From: Syntrophus buswellii
GTDB lineage: Bacteria > Desulfobacterota > Syntrophia > Syntrophales > Syntrophaceae
Length of the DNA: 64,000 bases
Assembly (NCBI RefSeq): GCF_046097065.1
Contig: NZ_CP175563.1
Location: 1,426,001-1,490,000 of the forward strand
Direction of reading: 5' to 3'
The translations under genes and the position numbers were made by a program. The notes beneath the pieces are model-generated. The model did not search any database. It was not told the origin of the DNA and saw nothing but the letters and a program-made list of their open reading frames with translations. Each line of letters opens with the position of its first letter. Positions within the stretch are counted from its first letter, which is position 1. Shown one piece after another: positions 9,226 through 18,443 of this stretch.

Positions 9226-10557
9226 ATGATCCCTTTTCCCGAAAGTATCATTGCCTGCCCTGACTGTGACCTGTTGCAGCGTATCCCAACGCTGACTCCA
9301 GGTGGAACAGCGAGCTGTCTGCGCTGCGGTCATACGCTCGCCTCCAGCAAGCCCGATTCCCTGGATCGGACCCTGGCCCTTACGGTTGCCGCGTTGATTG
9401 CCCTGATCATCGCCAATGTAATGCCCCTCATGGGGCTGTCGGCTGTCGGTCGTCAGGCGGTTACGACGATCCTGGGCGGGGTTCTGAAGCTGTGGCAGCA
9501 GGGTCATCAGATTACGGCCGTACTGGTGGCCTTCTGCACGGTGGTTGCTCCAACGGTCCATATCGGGTTTACGTTGACCGTCCTGCTCGCCGTGAGACAG
9601 ACTCCGGCGCCCATCTGGGTAGGAACTCTTCTGCGGATGGCAGATTTCAACCAGCCTTGGGCGATGCTTGAGGTGATGATGCTCGGCATCCTGGTTGCCC
9701 TGATAAAAATCGCCGATCTGGCGACGGTGATTCCCGGTATCGGAATGTTCGCCGTTGGCGCGCTTATCATGTTTATCGCGGCGATGACGGTCAGCTTCGA
9801 CAAGCACCAGGTATGGTCGCAAATCCGGTGGGTCGATGGCGAAGGTCAGCAATTGACGTCATCCCCGGAATTCAAGGAACCGGCAGAAGGGGAAGTGGAA
9901 GGAAAAGAAACTCCGGGAGAACTGACCGGCATCAAGATGGGGCTGGTCCTGTGCGAGGGCTGCGGCCTGTTGACAAAGCCGACCGATCTTGAGAAGCCGG
10001 GGTATTGTCCGCGTTGCGGCCAGGAACTTGAGCTGCGCCGTCCAAACTCGATCCAGCGCACCTGGGCCCTGCTCATTGCTGCTTCGATCTGCTACATCCC
10101 GGCGAACCTGCTGCCGGTGATGAGTACCACGACGCCGACCTACGCAGAGAAGGACACCATCATGAGCGGAGTCGTTCTGCTCTACGTGCATGGATCCTGG
10201 CCGCTGGCCCTGATCGTTTTTGTCGCCAGCGTGGTGATTCCCATGGCCAAGATTGTCGCTCTGGCCTATCTGCTGATTTCTGTTCAATGTCGTTTCATGC
10301 GGAGCAAGGAAGAGCGGATCCGGCTCTATCGGCTGGTCGAAATTGTCGGGCGCTGGTCCATGCTGGATGTCTTTGTCGTGACCTTTGTCGTCGCCCTTGT
10401 CCAGCTCCAGCCGCTCATGTCCGTGGGACCTGGCACCGGCGTGGTGTTTTTCGCGGCCGTCGTCGTGCTGACCATGCTTGCGGCAGAAACGTTCGACCCC
10501 CGTCTGATCTGGGATTCTCGTAACAACAAGGAGGAACAAAATGACGAAATCTGCTGA
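9226..10557 (+). CDS. pqiA: PqiA-type inner-membrane protein
   Basis: A 443-residue polytopic protein with the two-fold PqiA architecture. Each half opens with a zinc ribbon (CPDCDLLQRIP...CLRCGH near residues 9-33 and CEGCGLL...CPRCGQ near residues 245-266) followed by about four membrane helices. The second half contains NLLPVMSTTTP, typical of PqiA. With PqiB and PqiC it forms a trans-envelope complex thought to move lipids between the two membranes. Its end overlaps the pqiB start by 17 bases. The neighbours make the family call secure. Confidence 0.93.
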   Translation: MIPFPESIIACPDCDLLQRIPTLTPGGTASCLRCGHTLASSKPDSLDRTLALTVAALIALIIANVMPLMGLSAVGRQAVTTILGGVLKLWQQGHQITAVLVAFCTVVAPTVHIGFTLTVLLAVRQTPAPIWVGTLLRMADFNQPWAMLEVMMLGILVALIKIADLATVIPGIGMFAVGALIMFIAAMTVSFDKHQVWSQIRWVDGEGQQLTSSPEFKEPAEGEVEGKETPGELTGIKMGLVLCEGCGLLTKPTDLEKPGYCPRCGQELELRRPNSIQRTWALLIAASICYIPANLLPVMSTTTPTYAEKDTIMSGVVLLYVHGSWPLALIVFVASVVIPMAKIVALAYLLISVQCRFMRSKEERIRLYRLVEIVGRWSMLDVFVVTFVVALVQLQPLMSVGPGTGVVFFAAVVVLTMLAAETFDPRLIWDSRNNKEEQNDEIC

Positions 10558-12208
10558 TTTAAACAATCTTCCTCAGGCCAACGCCAAAGAGAAAAAGAAA
10601 ATACGCTTCTCCGTGGTCTGGATCATCCCCATCGTCGCGGCACTCGTCGGTATCGGGATAGCTGTTCAGCAGATTCTGAGTAAAGGCCCGACGATCACGA
10701 TCGTTTTCAAAAAGGCAGAGGGGGTTGAGGAGGGCAAGACTCTTGTCAAGTACAAGGATGTCAACATCGGCCGGGTGGAGAAGGTGGAACTCTCCAAGGA
10801 CTTCAAAAAGGTTGTGGTGACGGCGAAGATCAACAAGAGCGCCGAAGGATTGATCGTCGATGACGCAAAATTCTGGGTTGAACAGCCGCGCGTTACCCTC
10901 AGCGGGGTATCCGGAATCGGTACGTTGTTGTCCGGCAATCATATTGGATTGGAACTCGGAAACTCCACAAAGGTACGGCGGCAATTCGTCGGTCTCGATG
11001 CGCCACCGGAGGTTACCATCGATCAGCCGGGCAGACAGTTTGTCCTTCAGGCGGACAACCTGGGGTCTGTGGGGATAGGCTCTCCTCTGTATTACCGCCG
11101 TCTGAACGTGGGACGGGTCATCGGTTATGGCCTTGCACAGGATGGCCTATCGATCGATATCAAGGTCTTCGTAAATTCCCCCTACGACAAGTATATTTTG
11201 CCGCAGACCCATTTCTGGCACGCCAGCGGGATCGATTTATCCCTGGGGGCGGACGGATTGTCACTGCAGACCCAGTCGGTGGTGTCCATGCTGATCGGCG
11301 GCATCGCCTTCGAAACCTTTTCAATTGACCCAGACGCAACACCCGCAGCGGAGGATGCCGTCTTCAAAGTTTATGAAAACTATGCTGCCGCAGCAAAGGA
11401 GCCTGAACCGGTCGTTACGGAATATGTCCTCTACTTCCAGGAGTCGTTGAGGGGGCTTTCCATGGGTGCGCCCGTCACGTACCTCGGCTTGCCCGTCGGG
11501 GAGGTGACCCGCGTTGGTCTTGAATACAATCCGAAGACGCAAGGACTCCGTCCAAGGGTGGCAATCTCGATCTACCAGGCACGCTTCATGGGGCATCTGG
11601 CACTATCGGACACGGTCAAAGAGAAGGTCAGGAGCGAGACTGAACGTCGCGCCTTTGTCCAGCGCCTGGTTGATCTGGGACTCCGGGCGCAATTGCGCAG
11701 CGGAAATCTCGTGACGGGGCAGCTCTATGTCGCCCTTGAGCGCTTTCCCAACGCCCCTCAAGTTAAGATGGACTGGACGAAGCCCCCATATGTCATTCCC
11801 GTGATGCCCAGCAGCCTGCAGGATCTGGAAACCAAGATTAGCAGCATTATCGCCAGGATCGATAAGGTGCCCTTGGACGCCATCGGAGAAGAGGCGAAAA
11901 AGACGCTCAACACACTCAACTCGGCGATGAAGACCGCTGATAGAACGCTGAACTCCATCGATGGCGAGATTGTTCCCGAAGTAAAGACGACTGTTCAAGA
12001 CCTGCGAAAAGCAATTTCGAAAGCCGAGCAGGTGATGGCAAGCACGGATAAGACCCTCGTCGGAAAGGAGGCGCCGGCGCAGCAGGAGCTGCGGGTCGCC
12101 TTGCAGGAAATTTCACGGGCGGCACGGGCAATCAGCGAGTTGGCTGAATATCTTGAACGCCATCCCGATGCCCTCATCCGTGGAAAGGCTCAGGAGGTGA
12201 CTAAATGA
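10541..12208 (+). CDS. pqiB: PqiB-type MCE-domain lipid transport protein
   Basis: A 555-residue protein anchored by one N-terminal helix (residues about 22-45). MCE domains follow, visible by the repeated pattern TLVKYKDVNIGRVEKVELS (about 65-85), GSPLYYRRLNVGRVIGYGL (about 180) and GAPVTYLGLPVGEVTRVGL (about 310). Three MCE domains plus a C-terminal helical coiled-coil region (about 430-540) match E. coli PqiB, a hexameric needle-like tunnel across the periplasm. The gene lies between pqiA (17-base overlap) and pqiC (4-base overlap). Confidence 0.94.
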   Translation: MTKSADLNNLPQANAKEKKKIRFSVVWIIPIVAALVGIGIAVQQILSKGPTITIVFKKAEGVEEGKTLVKYKDVNIGRVEKVELSKDFKKVVVTAKINKSAEGLIVDDAKFWVEQPRVTLSGVSGIGTLLSGNHIGLELGNSTKVRRQFVGLDAPPEVTIDQPGRQFVLQADNLGSVGIGSPLYYRRLNVGRVIGYGLAQDGLSIDIKVFVNSPYDKYILPQTHFWHASGIDLSLGADGLSLQTQSVVSMLIGGIAFETFSIDPDATPAAEDAVFKVYENYAAAAKEPEPVVTEYVLYFQESLRGLSMGAPVTYLGLPVGEVTRVGLEYNPKTQGLRPRVAISIYQARFMGHLALSDTVKEKVRSETERRAFVQRLVDLGLRAQLRSGNLVTGQLYVALERFPNAPQVKMDWTKPPYVIPVMPSSLQDLETKISSIIARIDKVPLDAIGEEAKKTLNTLNSAMKTADRTLNSIDGEIVPEVKTTVQDLRKAISKAEQVMASTDKTLVGKEAPAQQELRVALQEISRAARAISELAEYLERHPDALIRGKAQEVTK

Positions 12209-12795
12209 AAAAGATCGAAATTTTAATCCTTGGGACGCTCGCTTTGCTCCTGGCGAATTGCGCTTCAACCAGGGCACCGCAGTTCTATACGCTGAGCCCA
12301 TCATTGACAGGGGTCGGGGCGACGTCGACAAATGTCTCCGTCTCCGTCGGTCCGGTCTCGATTCCTGCCGACGTTGACCGACCGCAGATCGTCGTCCGGA
12401 CTGGCCCGAATCAGGTTCTTCTGGCCGAATTCGACCGCTGGGCTTCACCACTGAAGAGCAACATCGCAAGGGTAATCGCTGAAAACCTAGCTACGGTGCT
12501 CGGGACGGCTCAAGTGAGCGTGTTTCCCCAATCCTCCGCTGCAGAATCGGCTTATCGGGTTGGGGTCGATGTTATCCGGTTCGAATCGGAACTTGGCAAA
12601 AGGGTTGTCCTGGATGCCCTATGGACGGTGAGTTCCAGGAAGAGCGGTCGGACTGAAAGCCGCCGTACGAACATGACAGAATCTGCGGAAGGTGGCGGTT
12701 ATACCGGACTGGTGGCAGCGCACAGCCGCGCTCTCGGAAGATTAAGCGGTGAGATTGCCGAAACGATTTGGGAATTCGAAGCGCTAAAGCCTTGA
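12205..12795 (+). CDS. pqiC: PqiC-type outer-membrane lipoprotein
   Basis: A 196-residue lipoprotein (signal ending LLANC) of the ABC-type transport auxiliary/DUF330 family. Diagnostic segments are the YTLSP motif soon after the lipidated cysteine and PADVDRPQIVVR followed by EFDRWASPLKSNIARV. PqiC caps the PqiB tunnel at the outer membrane. The ATG overlaps the pqiB stop (ATGA), so translation is coupled. The stop codon directly abuts the remnant of a permease gene. Confidence 0.92.
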   Translation: MKKIEILILGTLALLLANCASTRAPQFYTLSPSLTGVGATSTNVSVSVGPVSIPADVDRPQIVVRTGPNQVLLAEFDRWASPLKSNIARVIAENLATVLGTAQVSVFPQSSAAESAYRVGVDVIRFESELGKRVVLDALWTVSSRKSGRTESRRTNMTESAEGGGYTGLVAAHSRALGRLSGEIAETIWEFEALKP

Positions 12796-13269
12796 TCCAG
12801 TCACTGCTTGGCGGCATCGGCCTTGCCATTTCCGGGGTGCCGGCCACCGCAATTCTGACAGCGGTGATGTTCATGCTCTGCATTGCCCGGCTTGGTCCAG
12901 GGCTAGTTCTTATCCCGTCGGTCATCTGGCTTTACTGGACAGGTCAGACGACATGGGGAACGGTCTTGGTCGTCGCGTCGATCTTTGTTGGCACATTTTA
13001 CAATTTCCTTCAGGCCGATCCTCATCAAGAAGGGAGCCGATCTGCCGCTTCTCCTGATCTTCGCTGGTGTCATCGGTGGCCTCGCCGCTTTTGGCATTAT
13101 AGGACTTTTTATCGGCCCAGTGGTGCTTTCCGTGAGTTACAGATTAATGGAAACCTGGGTTGCCGATGTCGAAACCTATTCGGATTTGAAGTCGGCGCAG
13201 GAAGATAGCCGCCTATTAAAACCTGCAGGAGGGGATAGGACAGGGCAGAGTACCGGCATGCCAGAATGA
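12792..13269 (+). pseudogene. AI-2E family permease (PerM/YdiK-like), 5'-truncated and frameshifted
   Basis: Only the C-terminal third of an AI-2E family transporter remains. One frame encodes LIQSLLGGIGLAISGVP followed by hydrophobic segments up to YNFLQ, and near 13010 the similarity moves to another frame (RPILIKKGADLPLLLIFAG...GLFIGPVVLSV). One base inserted in CTTCAGG would explain the shift. Full-length proteins have about 350 residues, so about 200 N-terminal residues are missing. The remnant begins at the pqiC stop, suggesting a deletion joined the two genes. A product is very unlikely. Confidence 0.85.
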
Positions 13270-13311
13270 GGCCTGTCGCTCGTTTGAATGGAACTGATGG
13301 AGACTTTAGAC

Positions 13312-14379
13312 ATGAAGAAACCGGGATTTCTTATTACCCTCTTGATGTTACTCACACTGACAGGATGTGCCCGCCTCGGGGGTCCGACTATCATCCGCGA
13401 TCGTTTCGATTACAGCGTTGCGGTTTCCGAGTCCTGGAAGAGCCAGATGCTTCTCAATATCGTAAAGATCCGCTACTCAGACACGCCGGTCTTCATGGAT
13501 GTGACCTCGGTGATCAATCTGGTTGGCATCCAGAATACGGTCAGTCTGGCAGCGGGATGGTCCTTCCCGCCCAACGCGAACACTCAGGCCATCGGTGGAA
13601 CATCTACCTGGGGAGAAAAACCGACGATCACCTATGCCCCACTCACCGGAGAAAAATTCACCCGGAGTCTCCTGACGCCGATCACGCCTTATGCTCTCCT
13701 CAGTATGATTCAGGCCGGATGGCCTGTTAGAATGCTGTTCACCCTGTGCGTCAAGTCCATCAATGATATGGACAACCAGTCCTCGGCGCCGGGATTTTCC
13801 CGGAAGCAAGACCCTGAGTTCAAGCGGCTGATTGGACTTCTGGAAGAGACTCAGAAATCAGGAGCGGTAGGGACAAGGATTGAGAGAAAGGATAAACAGG
13901 ATACGGCCATTGTTGTCTTTCGGCGAAAAAAAGATCGTGAAACCGCGCAGAGGATATTGGAAACCCGCCAAATGCTTGGTCTGAAACCAGACCGTGAAGA
14001 ATTCACAGTTATCTATGGAGCGGCTCCGACACAGGAAGGCGAAATTGCCATCCTGACCCGATCGATCATGGACATCATCATCGAGTTGGCTTCCCAGATC
14101 GACGTTCCTGCCGAACACGCTTCGGAAGGGCGCACCTATGCGACGTCTAGCGAAATCGGGGAAGGAGAGGGACAAGCGTCCCCTCTGCTCCGGGTTTACA
14201 TAGGCAGGGAAAAGCCATCGGACAGTTTCGTTGCTGTTCATAATCGTGGCTACTGGTTCTGGATTGACGACCGGGATCGGAAATCCAAGACGGTTTTTAC
14301 CTTCCTCATGATCCTTCTCAGCCTGGCTGAAACCGGACCAGCGCCGCAGGGACCGACGGTCACCGTTCCCATCAGTTAG
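13312..14379 (+). CDS. Conserved lipoprotein of unknown function
   Basis: A roughly 355-residue lipoprotein. The ATG at 13312 is followed by a good signal with lipobox LTGC and has a GGAG about nine bases upstream. An in-frame ATG at 13288 would add eight residues. The mature N terminus contains DYSVAVSESWKSQMLLNIVK and a long segment on vectors of aliphatic and polar residues without enzyme motifs. I do not recognise a characterised family, though the pattern is like lipoproteins found next to efflux and envelope genes. The C terminus (about 250-345) is strand-rich. Confidence 0.75.
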   Translation: MKKPGFLITLLMLLTLTGCARLGGPTIIRDRFDYSVAVSESWKSQMLLNIVKIRYSDTPVFMDVTSVINLVGIQNTVSLAAGWSFPPNANTQAIGGTSTWGEKPTITYAPLTGEKFTRSLLTPITPYALLSMIQAGWPVRMLFTLCVKSINDMDNQSSAPGFSRKQDPEFKRLIGLLEETQKSGAVGTRIERKDKQDTAIVVFRRKKDRETAQRILETRQMLGLKPDREEFTVIYGAAPTQEGEIAILTRSIMDIIIELASQIDVPAEHASEGRTYATSSEIGEGEGQASPLLRVYIGREKPSDSFVAVHNRGYWFWIDDRDRKSKTVFTFLMILLSLAETGPAPQGPTVTVPIS

Positions 14380-14476
14380 TGTTCCGGCCTTGAGAAGGCT
14401 GCAGCGAGGCGCGATAAACCGAGCCAGGAAGGGGCACGATAGAGCTTAAGCAGCGAAAAAAATCAGGAGAGGGAAA

Positions 14477-17236
14477 ATGAACGCTGAAACAATACGGCTC
14501 AAGGAAGCGCGTGAAGGGGAGCAGGCGTGGAAGAAATGGGGACCGTACTTGAGCGAACGACAGTGGGGCACCGTGCGCGAAGACTACAGCGAAGAGGGCG
14601 ACGCCTGGAATTTCTTTCCCCACGACCATGCCCGTTCACGAGCCTACCGCTGGGGCGAGGACGGCATCGCCGGACTTTCCGACGAAAAGCAGCACCTGTG
14701 CTTCGCCATTGCATTGTGGAACGGCAGGGACACGATTCTCAAGGAGCGCCTGTTTGGACTGACCAACAGTGAGGGCAACCACGGCGAGGATGTCAAGGAG
14801 TATTATTTTTACCTCGATTCGACGCCAACGCACTCCTACATGAAGTACCTCTACAAATATCCCCAGGCAGCTTATCCCTATGCGGACCTCGTGGAGACAA
14901 ACAGGAAACGCAGCCGGGATGAAATGGAGTATGAGCTGCTCGATACCGGTGTCTTTGATGAAGACCGCTACTTCGACGTCTTTGTGGAGTATGCCAAAGC
15001 CGGCCCGGAAGACATCCTGGTGCGGATCACCGCCGTAAACCGGGGTCCGGAAAGGGCAGAACTGCACCTGTTGCCGACGCTTTGGTTCCGTAATGACTGG
15101 TCGGCATGGATCGCCGAATCCAATCGGTCCCCCGGGAAGCCAAACCTGAAGGAGATCAAGGCAGCGGCGGGCACGAGCGCTGTCGTGGCAACGCATCCGC
15201 TGCTGGGGGAATTCATCCTATCCTGCGAAGGTGAGGCGCCGCTCCTCTTCACCGAGAACGAGACGAATCATGAGCGGCTTTTCACCGGGCAAGGGAACGA
15301 AAGCCCTTATGTAAAGGATGGTGTCAGTGACTGTGTAATCCATGGCAATCAGAATGCAGTGAATCCGGAAAAGCAGGGCACCAAGGTTGCGGCACACTAT
15401 CGGCTGATGGTGGAACCTGGCCAGTCGGCGATTGTGCGGTTGCGTCTGGCAGCGCGAGAATCAGGGAAAAGCCCGACGGTCAAAGGCGTTCCCGCGGCCT
15501 TCGGGCCGGCCTTTGATGCAATTCTGGCGGCACGCTTGCAGGAAGCGGACGATTTCTATTCTTCCGTGACCCCCCCCTCGGTCGCCCCGGATGCGGCTGG
15601 CGTCATGCGCCAGGCCATTGCAGGCATGCTCTGGAGCAAACAGTTCTACTTCTTCGACGGCGACAACTGGCTTGACGAGCACCACTCCAACCCCCTCCAC
15701 GCCGGATATCGCAACGCCCGTAACTCGGATTGGTTCCATATGCTGAACGAGGACATCATCTCGATGCCCGACAAGTGGGAATATCCCTGGTACGCGGCAT
15801 GGGATCTCGCCTTCCACACACTGCCGCTTGCGATTGTGGACCCTGATTTTGCCAAGGAGCAGTTAAAACTGATGCTGCGCGGGGTCTACCTGCACCCCAA
15901 CGGCCAGATGCCCGCTTACGAGTGGAACTTCAGCGACGTGAACCCCCCGGTCCACGCCTTTGCGACGCTGTTTCTGCATCGAACCGAGCAGGCCCTGCAG
16001 GGAGAGGTGGACCTTGATTTTCTCAAGTCGGCTTTCAACAAGCTCATGCTTAATTTCACCTGGTGGGTGAACCGCAAGGACCGCTTCGGCAAGAATGTCT
16101 TCGAGGGCGGATTCCTCGGCCTCGACAACATCGGCGTCTTCGACCGCAGCGCTCCGCTTCCCACCGGCGGTCACCTTGAACAGGCGGACGGCACCGCCTG
16201 GATGGCCCTCTTCAGCCAGAACATGTTGGAACTGGCGGTTGAAATTGCCGCTCACGATCCTACCTATGAGGATATGGTATTGAAGTTCCTTGAGCACTTC
16301 TATTATATCGCCGCCGCCATGAACCGCTCCGACCAGGACGGCATGTGGGACGAAGAGGATGGCTTCTACTACGACCTGCTGCGGCTTCCCGATGGGAGCG
16401 CCACTCGGCTCAAGGTGCGATCCATGGTGGGGCTCCTTCCCTTGTGCGCCACAACGGTCACTGAGGCATGGCAGAGGGAGCGTATTCCTCTGGCAATGGC
16501 CCATCTGCAGAAGCGCCTGCGCCGCATGCCTGAACTCCTGGCGTCCATCCATCCAACGGGGCCGGGGCATTTCGGCGTAGCCGAGCGCGGGATCATTGCC
16601 CTTGTGAATCCGGAGCGGCTGCGCCGGATCCTGTTGATGATGCTTGACGAAAACGAATTTCTGGGCCCTTACGGCATCCGCTCGCTTTCGAAGTTTCACA
16701 AAGAGCATCCCTTTATCCTCCATGTGCAAGGCCAGGAGTACCGGGTGGACTACCTGCCTGCCGAATCGAACACCGGTATGTTCGGCGGCAATTCCAACTG
16801 GCGGGGCCCGGTATGGATGCCGGTGAACCTCATGATCATCCGGGCGCTGCTGAATTTCTACCTGTACTACGGCGATAACTTCAAGATTGAGTGTCCAACC
16901 GGTTCAGGAAACAGGATGAACCTTTTCGAGGTGAGCAAGGAGATAGCGGACAGACTCATCCGGATCTTCTTGCGCGACGAGCGGGGGAGGCGTCCTGTTT
17001 ACGGAGGCGCTGAGAAGTTCCAGGCCGATCCTTTCTGGCGCGACCATATCCTTTTCTACGAATACTTCCATGGCGATAATGGCGCCGGACTTGGTGCAAG
17101 CCACCAAACGGGTTGGACGGGACTGGTGGCCAAGCTGATCCAGCTTTTTGGATTGTTCGATCCCCAAAAGGCACTGGAGGCAGGCAAAGGTGCGGCCTTC
17201 CTTCGGCGAAAACCGGAAGGTGAGAAAGAGAAATGA
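14477..17236 (+). CDS. GH63-type glucosidase (mannosyl-oligosaccharide glucosidase / MGH-like)
   Basis: A 919-residue cytoplasmic protein (no signal peptide) with an (alpha/alpha)6-barrel glycosidase domain in its C-terminal half. Conserved blocks are WDLAFH (about 435), AYEWNFSDVNPPVHA (about 480) and SNWRGPVWMPVN (about 775), as in GH63 enzymes including bacterial mannosylglycerate/glucosylglycerate hydrolases. The acidic catalytic residues probably lie in the EWNFSD and later GAEKF blocks, which is an inference. An AGGAGAGGG site precedes the ATG. The adjacent glucokinase suggests that released glucose enters glycolysis. Confidence 0.88.
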   Translation: MNAETIRLKEAREGEQAWKKWGPYLSERQWGTVREDYSEEGDAWNFFPHDHARSRAYRWGEDGIAGLSDEKQHLCFAIALWNGRDTILKERLFGLTNSEGNHGEDVKEYYFYLDSTPTHSYMKYLYKYPQAAYPYADLVETNRKRSRDEMEYELLDTGVFDEDRYFDVFVEYAKAGPEDILVRITAVNRGPERAELHLLPTLWFRNDWSAWIAESNRSPGKPNLKEIKAAAGTSAVVATHPLLGEFILSCEGEAPLLFTENETNHERLFTGQGNESPYVKDGVSDCVIHGNQNAVNPEKQGTKVAAHYRLMVEPGQSAIVRLRLAARESGKSPTVKGVPAAFGPAFDAILAARLQEADDFYSSVTPPSVAPDAAGVMRQAIAGMLWSKQFYFFDGDNWLDEHHSNPLHAGYRNARNSDWFHMLNEDIISMPDKWEYPWYAAWDLAFHTLPLAIVDPDFAKEQLKLMLRGVYLHPNGQMPAYEWNFSDVNPPVHAFATLFLHRTEQALQGEVDLDFLKSAFNKLMLNFTWWVNRKDRFGKNVFEGGFLGLDNIGVFDRSAPLPTGGHLEQADGTAWMALFSQNMLELAVEIAAHDPTYEDMVLKFLEHFYYIAAAMNRSDQDGMWDEEDGFYYDLLRLPDGSATRLKVRSMVGLLPLCATTVTEAWQRERIPLAMAHLQKRLRRMPELLASIHPTGPGHFGVAERGIIALVNPERLRRILLMMLDENEFLGPYGIRSLSKFHKEHPFILHVQGQEYRVDYLPAESNTGMFGGNSNWRGPVWMPVNLMIIRALLNFYLYYGDNFKIECPTGSGNRMNLFEVSKEIADRLIRIFLRDERGRRPVYGGAEKFQADPFWRDHILFYEYFHGDNGAGLGASHQTGWTGLVAKLIQLFGLFDPQKALEAGKGAAFLRRKPEGEKEK

Positions 17237-17321
17237 ATCCATGGACAAAACATCCCGTTAACCATATCCTTTCTTAGATTTCAGCAGCATTTATCAATTT
17301 GCCTTGAAAAGGGGGGAGCCC

Positions 17322-18296
17322 ATGCAGGTTCTGGCAGGAGATATCGGGGGAACATCCACGCGGCTTGCATATTTCGACGCCGCCTGTGAAAAGTTGACGC
17401 TGATCGCCGAAGGACGTTTCCCGAGCCAAAAGTTCGGGAGCCTGGAAGAAATTGTCAAACGTTTTAATGGAGAACAGGGTTTGAACGCGGAGAGGGCCTG
17501 TTTCGGAATTGCCGGCCCTGTCCGGAATGGTACGGTCAGAACGCCCAACCTTCCCTGGAGTGTGAATGCCGAAGATCTGTCCAGAGCTTCGGGGATTCCC
17601 GAGGTTCGACTGATCAACGACCTGGAGGCGCATGTCTATGGCATCGATCTCCTGGGGCCGGAGGACTTTGAAGTCCTTAGTGAGGGCCTTCCCAATCCGA
17701 ACGGCACCATTGCCCTGGTCTCGGCAGGGACCGGCTTGGGAGAGGCGGTTGCTTACTGGGATGGAGCCGCTCATCGACCCCACCCCAGCGAAGGGGGCCA
17801 CGCCGACTTTGCTCCCCGCACCGAGATCGAAGCGGAACTGCTCCTCTATCTGCGTGATGCGCACGGCCGGGTCAGTGCCGAACGGGTTCTTTCCGGCCCC
17901 GGACTGCGCAATATTTACCGGTTCCTGCGTGATGTCCGACGTTTTCCCGAATCCCCGGCAATTGCAGAGGAGATGCTGGCGGACGACCCTGCGGCGGTCA
18001 TCACCCGGGCGGCCCTGTCCGGCGATTGTCCCCTCTGCCGCCAGGTTCTCGATCTCTTTATCTCCCTCTATGGGGCCGAGGCGGGAAATGTGGCGCTGCG
18101 GTATCTCGCCACCGGAGGCATCTATCTGGGAGGGGGAATTGCCCCGAAGATCATTGAGAGGCTCAAGGGACCCGGATTCATGCTCGCCTTTACCAGCAAG
18201 GGACGCTTGAGTCCCCTGCTGGAAGCGATCCCGGTGCAGGTTATCCTTAACGAGCAGAGCGCGCTGCTGGGCGCAGGCCGTTTCGCCGCTTGTTGA
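17322..18296 (+). CDS. glk: Glucokinase
   Basis: Phosphorylates glucose with ATP. The 324-residue protein starts MQVLAGDIGGTSTRLAYF, which contains the phosphate-1 loop of the ROK/hexokinase fold. It also has SAGTGLGEAVAYW (about 138) and the substrate-binding segment PSEGGHADFAP (about 155), as in E. coli-type Glk. I choose the ATG at 17322 because it is preceded by GGGGGGAG at a good distance. An in-frame TTG at 17304 is upstream of that site. It follows the GH63 gene by about 85 bases and probably acts on its product. Confidence 0.92.
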   Translation: MQVLAGDIGGTSTRLAYFDAACEKLTLIAEGRFPSQKFGSLEEIVKRFNGEQGLNAERACFGIAGPVRNGTVRTPNLPWSVNAEDLSRASGIPEVRLINDLEAHVYGIDLLGPEDFEVLSEGLPNPNGTIALVSAGTGLGEAVAYWDGAAHRPHPSEGGHADFAPRTEIEAELLLYLRDAHGRVSAERVLSGPGLRNIYRFLRDVRRFPESPAIAEEMLADDPAAVITRAALSGDCPLCRQVLDLFISLYGAEAGNVALRYLATGGIYLGGGIAPKIIERLKGPGFMLAFTSKGRLSPLLEAIPVQVILNEQSALLGAGRFAAC

Positions 18297-18443
18297 AATT
18301 GAAAAGCAGATCTTTTCACCCCCGTGCCGCAGGCGGGAGATCCGCCCTGCACGGAGACGCACCACCCCACCCCATTCGGAGCGGCCTCAACGAATTTCCG
18401 AGCCTTCATTTGTGGTATGACTTTACCTCAAAAGGAGTAGAAA

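Noticed and set aside
12768..13208. Independent membrane protein gene directly after pqiC
   Set aside because: The start lies inside pqiC with no ribosome site, and the sequence is the C-terminal part of an AI-2E permease interrupted by a frameshift.
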